NCBI GenBank assembly: GCA_902763655.1
Contig: CACWSW010000007.1
Location: 1-40,134 of the forward strand
Source: an uncultured bacterium
GTDB taxonomy: Bacteria > Verrucomicrobiota > Kiritimatiellia > RFP12 > UBA1067
Length of the DNA stretch: 40,134 nt
Direction: 5' to 3'
Part shown: piece by piece, positions 16,190 to 23,004 of the stretch
Layout of the letters: each line of letters begins with the position of its first letter
Numbering within the stretch: position 1 is the first letter of the stretch
Made by a program: the position numbers and the translations under genes
The notes under the pieces: model-generated
Database searches by the model: none
What the model saw: only the letters and a program-made list of their open reading frames with translations
Told to the model about the DNA's origin: nothing

Positions 16190-16198
16190 GTTGCCGCC

Positions 16199-16720
16199 AT
16201 GGCAAGAACTATCGTATTGGGCGTTACAGGGTCGATCGCCGCCTACAAGGCGTGCGAGCTGGTGCGGCTTTTCGTGAAGAACGGCGACGACGTGCGCGTG
16301 GTGATGACGGACCACGCGAAGGAGTTCGTCACGCCGCTCACGTTCCGCACGCTGAGCCGCAACCCGGTGGAGAACGCGATGTTCGCGGATCCGCTGGAGT
16401 GGAAGCCTGGGCACATCTCCCTTGCGGACGCGGCGGACGTGCTGGTGGTGGCGCCGGCGACGGCTAACATCATCGCGAAGATGGCGAACGGGATAGCGGA
16501 CGACCTGCTGAGCGGCGTGGCGCTCGCCACGAAGGCGCCGATCGTCGTCGCTCCGGCCATGAACACGGGCATGTGGGAGAACGCGGCCACGCAGGCGAAC
16601 ATTGAGACCCTCAAGAAGCGTGGCGTGCGGTTCGTGGAGGTAGGCGACGGCGAGCTCGCCTGCGGGACTTCAGGCCCTGGCCGGATGGCGGAGCCGAGGG
16701 CCATTTTCGAGGCCGTGTGA
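16199..16720 (+). CDS. coaC: Phosphopantothenoylcysteine decarboxylase (CoaC domain only)
   Basis: 173 residues. This is a flavoprotein of the HFCD family: VLGVTGSIAAYKACELVR at the FMN-binding start, the catalytic-His region GHISLADAADVLVVAPATANIIAKMANGIADDLL, and the PAMNTGMWENAATQAN substrate clamp. It ends in ELACGTSGPGRMAEP with the conserved Cys that reduces the aminoenethiol. The enzyme decarboxylates 4'-phosphopantothenoylcysteine to 4'-phosphopantetheine for coenzyme A. Most bacteria fuse this to CoaB (about 400 residues). Here the protein stops after the CoaC half, with no CoaB sequence downstream, so CoaB must be encoded elsewhere or replaced. It has no SD and a near-leaderless promoter. 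Confidence 0.92.
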   Translation: MARTIVLGVTGSIAAYKACELVRLFVKNGDDVRVVMTDHAKEFVTPLTFRTLSRNPVENAMFADPLEWKPGHISLADAADVLVVAPATANIIAKMANGIADDLLSGVALATKAPIVVAPAMNTGMWENAATQANIETLKKRGVRFVEVGDGELACGTSGPGRMAEPRAIFEAV

Positions 16721-16738
16721 AAAAACATCTGTTTGGGC

Positions 16739-16768
16739 TTGCCATACCCCCTCAATTTCTGCTATCAT
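16739..16768 (+). promoter_or_regulatory. Promoter of pal (TTGCCA, 18 nt, TATCAT with TGC extension)
   Basis: A -35 TTGCCA (16739-16744) is spaced 18 nt from the -10 TATCAT (16763-16768), preceded by TGC. Transcription would start near 16775. That gives a leader of about 44 nt ending in AAGGAG (16805-16810) before ATG 16819. This is the best two-box promoter in the window and drives an SD-type message. Confidence 0.65.
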
Positions 16769-16818
16769 TTCCCCGTTTCTAAACCAAAGCAGATTTCAAA
16801 CCACAAGGAGAAGAAAAA

Positions 16819-17427
16819 ATGAAGTGTTCTAAAGTGATGGCTGTTCTGTGCTGCGGTGCGTTGGCACTGGCGGTTACCGGATGCAAGTATGACAATGCTA
16901 ACGACGATGACGTGACTGGCGGTGGCACGCAAGAAGTCGTCACCGACGGGGCGGACGACCAGATGAACGCCAACGCAAAAGACATATCTACCGACGACAC
17001 TGCAAACGCAAACGCGGAGGAGATGGATCTTTCTGCTGCGACGGGTCTGCCGTTCGACCAGGATCCGAACTACGCGCGTTGCACTGACGTAGACTTCGCA
17101 CCGGTATATTTCGGGTTTGACGCGTCGCAGCTGGCACCGGCCGAGCTGTCCAAGATCGAGGCCGTGGCGCAGCACCTTCAGACTAAGACCGACCGCGTAG
17201 TGATCATCGAGGGCAACTGCGACGAGCGTGGTTCGAACGAATACAACCTCTCGCTCGGCGACCTCCGTGCCATCGCGATCCGCGACTACCTCGTGACGCT
17301 CGGCATCGATGCGAAGCGCATCCAGTCGAAGAGCTACGGCGAGGAGAAGCCGGCGGTGTCTGGACACGGCGAGGGCGCGTGGTCGAAGAACCGCCGTGGC
17401 GAGTTCGCAGTGTTCCAGCACAAGTAA
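16819..17427 (+). CDS. pal: Pal/OmpA-family peptidoglycan-associated lipoprotein
   Basis: 202 residues. A lipoprotein signal MKCSKVMAVLCCGALALAVTGC puts the lipidated Cys at residue 22 (lipobox AVTGC). An acidic Asn/Asp-rich linker (about 24-75) follows. The C-terminal OmpA domain includes PVYFGFDASQLAPAE, IEGNCDERGSNEYNLSLGDLRA and IQSKSYGEEKP...NRRGEF, which contain the Asp and Arg that bind diaminopimelate in peptidoglycan. The lipoprotein links the outer membrane to peptidoglycan in the Tol-Pal system; tolB and the other tol genes are not in this window. An outer membrane in this organism is therefore likely. It has its own two-box promoter and SD. Confidence 0.92.
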   Translation: MKCSKVMAVLCCGALALAVTGCKYDNANDDDVTGGGTQEVVTDGADDQMNANAKDISTDDTANANAEEMDLSAATGLPFDQDPNYARCTDVDFAPVYFGFDASQLAPAELSKIEAVAQHLQTKTDRVVIIEGNCDERGSNEYNLSLGDLRAIAIRDYLVTLGIDAKRIQSKSYGEEKPAVSGHGEGAWSKNRRGEFAVFQHK

Positions 17428-17460
17428 GGGGATTCCGGTTCGGTTGAACGTGGTTGGCGC

Positions 17461-17982
17461 ATGACGTTTGCGTTCATCTTCGAATCCGTCGGCGGCACCG
17501 AGTGGCTAGTCCTGCTCGGTGTTGTGCTTATCATTGTCGGCCCGAAGAACCTCCCGGCCGCCGCGCGCAAGATGGGGCAGATCATGTCCACCCTTAGGCG
17601 CGCGGCCGACGAGTTCAAGAGGCAGGTGATGTCGATGGACCAGGAGGTTACGAAGACCGTGAGCGATGTCACGTCGGACACGTCGTCGGAAACCGCAGGA
17701 GACAAGTCGTCGCCGGATGGCGACGCTACGGCGTCCGAGAACGGCGAGGACCTGTACGGGGACGACAACCCGTATCCTGGCTACGAGGAATACTACGACG
17801 ATACGCAGTACCAGGACGGAGCGGACGGAAACGAGGTAGCTGACGCGACTGACGGCGGCTTGAAGGAGGAGACGCCCGCACCGCCGTCGAAGAAGGCACC
17901 TCCCACCGATGAGGAGCTCCGTGCCATCAAGATCACCGTCACCACGGCCGACAATCCTGCGCAGAAGGGGAAGCCCGCATGA
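17461..17982 (+). CDS. Twin-arginine translocase TatA/TatB-family protein
   Basis: 173 residues. One N-terminal membrane helix with the family pattern GGTEWLVLLGVVLIIVGPKNLP (Glu before the helix, Gly-Pro at the hinge) is followed by an amphipathic helix AAARKMGQIMSTLRRAADEFKRQV. The rest (about 65-173) is a long, very acidic low-complexity tail (Asp, Glu, Ser, Gly, Tyr), much longer than in a typical TatA. The hinge GPKNLP with AARKMG is closer to TatB than to TatA's FGP. It overlaps tatC by 4 nt (ATGA at 17979). It should form the Tat pore or receptor and serve exported proteins such as the RR-signal MBL-fold protein at 4071. Confidence 0.88.
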   Translation: MTFAFIFESVGGTEWLVLLGVVLIIVGPKNLPAAARKMGQIMSTLRRAADEFKRQVMSMDQEVTKTVSDVTSDTSSETAGDKSSPDGDATASENGEDLYGDDNPYPGYEEYYDDTQYQDGADGNEVADATDGGLKEETPAPPSKKAPPTDEELRAIKITVTTADNPAQKGKPA

Positions 17983-18758
17983 AGATGCGCCCTCTCCTGA
18001 AGAACCCGGACGAGTACAACGATCCGCCGCGCCCGTTCTTCGAGCACATCGTCGCTTTGCGCGAGTGCCTTATCCATGCCGTGATGGCATGGGCGATCTG
18101 CTGTCTCGTGGTGGGCGTGTTCTCGCCTACCGTCCTCGGCTGGCTCAAGGCGCCTGCGGCGGCGTTGGAGGCGGCGGGCAAGATCAAGATCGTAAGCCTC
18201 AACCTGACTGGCGGATTCAGCCAGATAATGTCCATCGCGATGTGGGGCGGTACAGGCGTGAGCTTCCCGTTCGTCATGTACTTCGTGCTGCGTTTCGTCT
18301 TCCCGGCGCTTACGAAGCGGGAGAAGGCCGCCATCCTTTTCTTCCTCATAGCCGGGGCCGTGTTCTTTGGCATAGGGGTGGTGTTCGCGTATGGGCAGCT
18401 GGCTCCTAACGTCGTCAGGTTCTTCGACATCGTGAACAGGTGGGTGGGCCTTAGCGTGACGGAGGTGCAGGTGGAGAACTACGTGCCGCTGATCCTCAAG
18501 CTTGTGCTTGCCTTTGGACTCGTGTTCCAGGTGCCGTTGCTTTTGTTCGTCCTGGGATGGCTGGGCGTCATATCGTCCGATTCCCTGCGTCGCTGGCGGA
18601 GGTTCGCTATAGTTCTTGCGTTCTTCCTCGGAATGGTGCTCACGCCGCCCGATCCGATGAGCCAGATACTCATGGCAGTACCGCTGGTTCTGCTGTACGA
18701 GCTCAGCATCTGGGGTGTCTGGTTCAAGGAGAAGTGTTCTTTCGGGGACAAGTCATGA
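17979..18758 (+). CDS. tatC: Sec-independent protein translocase TatC
   Basis: 259 residues with six predicted membrane helices, standard for TatC. The signal-recognition N-terminus PFFEHIVALRECLIHAV matches the family PFxEHLxELRxRL region, with Cys where Arg is common. The central loop and helices are FAYGQLAPNVVRFF and FGLVFQVPLLLFVLGWLGV. The final segment FLGMVLTPPDPMSQILMAVPLVLLYE carries the conserved TPPD. TatC binds the twin-arginine motif and works with TatA/B at the cytoplasmic membrane. Start and stop overlap both neighbours by ATGA, so translation of tatA-tatC-trkH is likely coupled. Confidence 0.95.
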   Translation: MKMRPLLKNPDEYNDPPRPFFEHIVALRECLIHAVMAWAICCLVVGVFSPTVLGWLKAPAAALEAAGKIKIVSLNLTGGFSQIMSIAMWGGTGVSFPFVMYFVLRFVFPALTKREKAAILFFLIAGAVFFGIGVVFAYGQLAPNVVRFFDIVNRWVGLSVTEVQVENYVPLILKLVLAFGLVFQVPLLLFVLGWLGVISSDSLRRWRRFAIVLAFFLGMVLTPPDPMSQILMAVPLVLLYELSIWGVWFKEKCSFGDKS

Positions 18759-20107
18759 GGCCGCGCCACCTGGTCGTCATCGGCTTCGTTGGGGCGATCC
18801 TGCTGGGAGCCTTCCTCCTCATGCTTCCGGTGTCGTCCCCCTCAAATACGTGGATGCGGCCTATGGACGCCATATTCACCGCCTGCTCGGCAGTGTGCAT
18901 CACGGGGCTGACCGTGATAGACATCGGAACTCAACTTTCCTTCTTCGGGCAGTGCGTGATGCTCGCGCTGGTGCAGCTTGGGTGCGTGGGGTTGATGACG
19001 CTAGGCACCTTCTTTCTCGTTCTGATGGGACGCAGGCTGTCACTCTCAAGCGAGTTCTCCCTGGCGGATGCGTATGGCACATCTGGGGTGCGTGGCCTGC
19101 GCAGCCTCATCGTATGGGTCGTCCTCTCGATGCTGGTTCTTGAGATGCTGGGCACTTTGGCCCTGCACGCGTTATTCGATGCCGATCCCGATGCGGCGGC
19201 GTACTCTGACGGGATGCTATGGTTCCGCGCGTACTTCTACTCGGTGATGGCCTTCTGCAATGCAGGATTCTCGCTGGATCCCGGTAGCCTTGCCGTCTTC
19301 AGAGCGCAACCTCTCGTACTTGTCACGATGAGTCTTCTCGTGATCGCCGGCGGTTTCGGCTTTCTCGTCATATACAACCTTTGCACGTTCCAGTTCTGGC
19401 GCCGCAACCTCATGAAGCGAGGGCGGATATCGCTCCATACGCGCGTCGTGCTTACAGTCTCGGCGGCGTTTCTCCTGATGATGTTCGCGGTCGTGCTGCT
19501 TCTCGAGTGGAACCGGACCCTTGCGCCGTTCGCATGGACCGAGAAGCTGGCGATCGGTTTTTTCCAGGCGGTGACGCCGCGCACGTGCGGTTTCACGGTG
19601 GTGCCGGTGCACGAGATGCACGCGGCGACGCGATTCCTCTCCGAGGTGCTGATGTTCATAGGGGCGGCGCCTGGCGGCGCCGGCGGCGGCATCAAGGTCA
19701 CGACGTTCATGGTGTTTGCCATCACGCTCTTCGCCATCTATCGTGGCCGCACCGAGACGGTTCTTTTCATGCGCACGGTGCCTGAGGCGATCGTGCGCGA
19801 GTCCATACTGATCGTGACGGTGTTCGGGGCGCTCGTGACCATGGGGATGACGCTTCTGCTGGTGACCGAGGGCGCGAACGAGTCCCTGACTTTCGAGAGC
19901 CTGCTGTTCGAGACCATCTCCGCCGTCTCCACTACAGGCCTAAGTCTAGACACCACGACCGCATCGCTGTCGACCGCAGGCCGCGTGGTCCTGATGCTCT
20001 GCATGTTCAGCGGCCGCCTTGGCGCCCTCGCCGTTGTGCTGCTCATCGGCGGAAACGAGTCGCGTCCCACGATTCGCTACCCGCGCGAGGAGCTTGTCGT
20101 AGGATAG
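18755..20107 (+). CDS. TrkH/KtrB-family potassium uptake channel subunit
   Basis: 450 residues from ATG 18755, which overlaps the tatC stop (ATGA). About 8-10 membrane helices with four pore loops: TACSAVCITGLTVID, YSVMAFCNAGFSL, FFQAVTPRTCGFTVV and FETISAVSTTGLSL, each bearing the selectivity-filter glycine. The length (about 450) and layout fit KtrB or the shorter TrkH group. These subunits import K+ or Na+/K+ under control of a cytosolic RCK subunit (KtrA/TrkA), but no such gene is in the window. It is coupled to tatC, an unusual partner. The GxG stretch GAAPGGAGGGIKVTT is the typical intramembrane loop that gates the channel. Confidence 0.9.
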   Translation: MRPRHLVVIGFVGAILLGAFLLMLPVSSPSNTWMRPMDAIFTACSAVCITGLTVIDIGTQLSFFGQCVMLALVQLGCVGLMTLGTFFLVLMGRRLSLSSEFSLADAYGTSGVRGLRSLIVWVVLSMLVLEMLGTLALHALFDADPDAAAYSDGMLWFRAYFYSVMAFCNAGFSLDPGSLAVFRAQPLVLVTMSLLVIAGGFGFLVIYNLCTFQFWRRNLMKRGRISLHTRVVLTVSAAFLLMMFAVVLLLEWNRTLAPFAWTEKLAIGFFQAVTPRTCGFTVVPVHEMHAATRFLSEVLMFIGAAPGGAGGGIKVTTFMVFAITLFAIYRGRTETVLFMRTVPEAIVRESILIVTVFGALVTMGMTLLLVTEGANESLTFESLLFETISAVSTTGLSLDTTTASLSTAGRVVLMLCMFSGRLGALAVVLLIGGNESRPTIRYPREELVVG

Positions 20108-20128
20108 CTAAAGGACAAGGAGAAAAGC

Positions 20129-20962
20129 ATGGGCTTCAAGATAGGATGTCACCTCAGCAGCGCCGGCGGCTACATGGCCATGGGCCAGACGGCCGTGTCC
20201 ATCGGCGCCAACGTGTTCCAGTTTTTCACGCGCAACCCGCGCGGCGGAGCGGCGAAGCCGATCGATCCCGCCGACGTTGCGGCGTTCCGCGACTACGCTG
20301 CCGAGAAGGGGATCGGCCCCATCCTCGCGCACGCGCCGTACACGCTGAACGCCGCAGGCGCAGAGGAGCGCGTCCGCGAGTTTGCTGAATCCACTATGCG
20401 CGACGACCTCAAGCGACTTGAGCTGACGCCTGGCGCGCTATACAACTTCCATCCCGGCAGCCACGTGGGTCAGGGCGCAGATGCCGGGGTCGCGCTCATC
20501 GCCGGCATGCTCGGACGCATCCTCGCGCCTGGATGGCAGACAACCGTTCTCCTCGAGACGATGTCCGGCAAGGGCAGCGAAGTGGGGCGCAGCTTCGAAG
20601 AGCTGCGTGCGATCATCGACTCCACCGACGGCGGCGATCGCATTGGCGTCTGCCTCGACACCTGCCACGTGTGGGACGGCGGCTATGACATCGTCGGCGA
20701 TCTCGACGGCGTCCTGGAGCGCTTCGACGCCGTTCTCGGCATATCGCGGCTCAAGGCAATCCACCTGAACGACTCTCTCAACGTGCGCGATGCCCACAAG
20801 GACCGCCACGCCTGCATCGGCAAGGGGAAGATTGGCCTTGATGCCCTTGCGCGCGTCATCAATCATCCCACGCTGCGCGACTTGCCGTTCTATCTGGAGA
20901 CCCCAAACGACCTCGACGGATACCGCGCCGAGATCGCGCTACTCAAGTCGCTAAGGAACTGA
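20129..20962 (+). CDS. nfo: Endonuclease IV (AP endonuclease)
   Basis: 277 residues, full length, with SD AAGGAG (20117-20122) before ATG 20129. An (alpha/beta)8 metal-dependent enzyme that cuts DNA 5' to abasic sites. Family signatures are IGCHLSSAGGY at the start, FFTRNPRG, AHAPYTLNAA, YNFHPGSHVG, VLLETMSGKGSEVG, GVCLDTCHVWDGGYD, IHLNDS and the second-metal segment DRHACIGKGKIG, ending in YLETPND. All zinc-ligand segments (His, Glu, Asp) are intact, so it should be active. It lies between trkH (21 nt) and the aconitase gene, which is reached through a short repetitive spacer. Confidence 0.96.
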   Translation: MGFKIGCHLSSAGGYMAMGQTAVSIGANVFQFFTRNPRGGAAKPIDPADVAAFRDYAAEKGIGPILAHAPYTLNAAGAEERVREFAESTMRDDLKRLELTPGALYNFHPGSHVGQGADAGVALIAGMLGRILAPGWQTTVLLETMSGKGSEVGRSFEELRAIIDSTDGGDRIGVCLDTCHVWDGGYDIVGDLDGVLERFDAVLGISRLKAIHLNDSLNVRDAHKDRHACIGKGKIGLDALARVINHPTLRDLPFYLETPNDLDGYRAEIALLKSLRN

Positions 20963-21020
20963 AGTCCAACAACAACCAACTGCCATCTATCATCTACCAA
21001 CTACCAACTAACCACCAGCC
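20963..21020. repeat. Intergenic spacer of CCAACTACCAACT-like simple repeat
   Basis: The 58 nt between nfo and the aconitase gene are almost entirely built from CAAC, CCAACT and CCATCTA units, with very little G. The spacer before the RodZ-like gene (27123-27150, minus strand) has a similar composition (aaccagaacaacg). There is no SD in front of the aconitase start at 21021, so the low-structure C/A-rich leader may itself allow ribosome entry. Confidence 0.45.
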
Positions 21021-22967
21021 ATGAAGAAGACAGCCACCAGACCAATGAACGTCGTCCAGAAGATTATCGCCGCCCACCTTGTGGAAGGCGATCCGGCGAA
21101 GGACGCCGAGCTGGGCATCCGCATCGACCAGACTCTAACGCAGGACGCCACCGGCACGATGGCGTATCTCCAGTTCGAGAGCATGGACGTGCCGCATGTC
21201 CGCAACGAGCTGGCCGTGAGCTATGTGGACCACAACACCGTCCAGATAGGTTTCGAGAACGCCGACGACCACGACTTCCTCCAATCCGTCGCGAAGAAGT
21301 ACGGCATCGTCTACTCCAAGTGCGGAAACGGCATCTGCCATCAGCTGCACCTGGAGCGCTTCGGCAAGCCCGGGAAGACGCTCCTCGGCAGCGACAGCCA
21401 CACGCCCACGGGCGGCGGCATCGGCATGGTCGCGATCGGCGCGGGCGGCATCGACATCGCTGTGGCTATGGCCGGCGGCGCGTTCCACATTCCTACGCCT
21501 AAGGTGCGCGGCATCAAGCTTACGGGACGCCTCCCTAAGGGGTGCAGCGCCAAGGACGTGATCCTCAAGGTGCTGGAGAAGTACGGCACGAAGGGCAACG
21601 TCGGCTGGATCTTCGAGTACTTTGGGCCTGGCGTGAAGACGCTCGACGTGCCGAGCCGCGCCACCATCACGAACATGGGCGCGGAGCTCGGCGTGACGAC
21701 GAGCGTGTTCCCGAGCGACGCGGTGACGAAGCAGTTCCTCGCCGCGCAGGGACGTGCGAAGGACTGGACGGAGCTGGTTGCGGACCGTGGCGCCGCCTAC
21801 GACGACACGTTCGAGGTCGACCTCTCCAAGATCGAGCCGCTCATGGCGGCGCCGCACTCCCCTGGCAACATAGTCACCGTGAAGTCGATGAAGGGCACGA
21901 AGGTCAACCAGATCATGATCGGCTCGTGCACGAACAGCTCCTACCGCGACATCCGCACCGTGGCGCTGATCCTGAAGGGGAAGCATGTGGCGGAGGACGT
22001 CGAAGTCGGCATCGCGTGCGGCTCGCGCCAGGTGGTGCAGATGCTGGCGGCGGACGGTTCGCTCGCGATCCTCATCAAGGCCGGATGCCGCATCCTTGAG
22101 AACGCGTGCGGCTTCTGCATCGGAGCCCACATGAGTCCGCGCACGGGCGCGATCTCGCTGCGCACGAACAACCGCAACTTCGAGGGGCGCAGCGGCACGA
22201 AGAGCGCGCAGGTGTACCTCGTGAGTCCCGAGACCGCGGCGGTCAGCGCGCTGACGGGCAAGATGACGTCGCCGCTCGGCGCTAAGATTCCGTGCGTCCC
22301 CGCGCCGAAGAAGTTCCCGATCGACGACACGATGTTCCTCTACCGCGCGACAGCGGGGAAGGGCGTGCGCAAGACCGAGATCGTGCGCGGGCCGAACATC
22401 GCGCCGGTGCCGAAGGGCGTGCCGATGCCAAAGGCGTGCAAGGCCGTCGTGGCGATTCGCGTCGGCGACAAGATCACGACTGACCACATCATGCCCGCAG
22501 GCGCTCGGCTTAAGTTCAGGTCGAACGTTCCGCAGTACGCGAAGTTCGTGTTCGAGCCTTGCGATTCCAGCTTCCACGACACGTGCCTCGCCAACAAGGA
22601 TGCCGGCCTCGCGAACGTCATCGTGGCGGGAGAGAGCTACGGACAAGGGTCCAGCCGCGAGCACGCGGCGCTCTGTCCGATGTACCTCGGCGTCAAGGCC
22701 GTGATAGCGAAGTCGATCGAGCGCATCCATCGCGCGAACCTCATCAACTTCGGGATCGTGCCTTTCGTGTTCGACGATCCTAAGGACTACGACGCCTTGA
22801 AGGCTGGCGACAGGCTGGAGCTGGTCGATCTGCGCGCGGCTGTGGAAGGCGACGGGAAGGTGACGGTGAAGCGCGAAGGCGGAGCGTCGTTCACCGCAAC
22901 CGCCACGCTCTCCGACCGCGAGAAGCATCTGCTCGTCTGCGGCGGACTGCTCGCCTCTCTCAAGTAG
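21021..22967 (+). CDS. Aconitate hydratase (about 650-residue bacterial/mitochondrial-like type)
   Basis: 648 residues. The [4Fe-4S] ligands are visible: Cys303 in GSCTNSS, and Cys363 and Cys366 in NACGFCIG. Other aconitase motifs are GSDSHTPTGGGIGMVAIGAGGID (substrate and cluster region), KTLDVPSRATITNMGAELG, and, in the C-terminal swivel domain, DKITTDHIMPAG and GESYGQGSSREHAAL, where the catalytic Ser and Arg reside. The enzyme isomerises citrate to isocitrate. The length fits the compact aconitase family, longer than LeuC alone (about 470) and shorter than AcnA (about 890). No other TCA-cycle gene is nearby. The start ATG 21021 follows a C/A-rich repeat spacer without an SD. Confidence 0.9.
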   Translation: MKKTATRPMNVVQKIIAAHLVEGDPAKDAELGIRIDQTLTQDATGTMAYLQFESMDVPHVRNELAVSYVDHNTVQIGFENADDHDFLQSVAKKYGIVYSKCGNGICHQLHLERFGKPGKTLLGSDSHTPTGGGIGMVAIGAGGIDIAVAMAGGAFHIPTPKVRGIKLTGRLPKGCSAKDVILKVLEKYGTKGNVGWIFEYFGPGVKTLDVPSRATITNMGAELGVTTSVFPSDAVTKQFLAAQGRAKDWTELVADRGAAYDDTFEVDLSKIEPLMAAPHSPGNIVTVKSMKGTKVNQIMIGSCTNSSYRDIRTVALILKGKHVAEDVEVGIACGSRQVVQMLAADGSLAILIKAGCRILENACGFCIGAHMSPRTGAISLRTNNRNFEGRSGTKSAQVYLVSPETAAVSALTGKMTSPLGAKIPCVPAPKKFPIDDTMFLYRATAGKGVRKTEIVRGPNIAPVPKGVPMPKACKAVVAIRVGDKITTDHIMPAGARLKFRSNVPQYAKFVFEPCDSSFHDTCLANKDAGLANVIVAGESYGQGSSREHAALCPMYLGVKAVIAKSIERIHRANLINFGIVPFVFDDPKDYDALKAGDRLELVDLRAAVEGDGKVTVKREGGASFTATATLSDREKHLLVCGGLLASLK

Positions 22968-23004
22968 CATTATGGAACGGAAACAAGGCAACAGGAGAAC
23001 AAGA

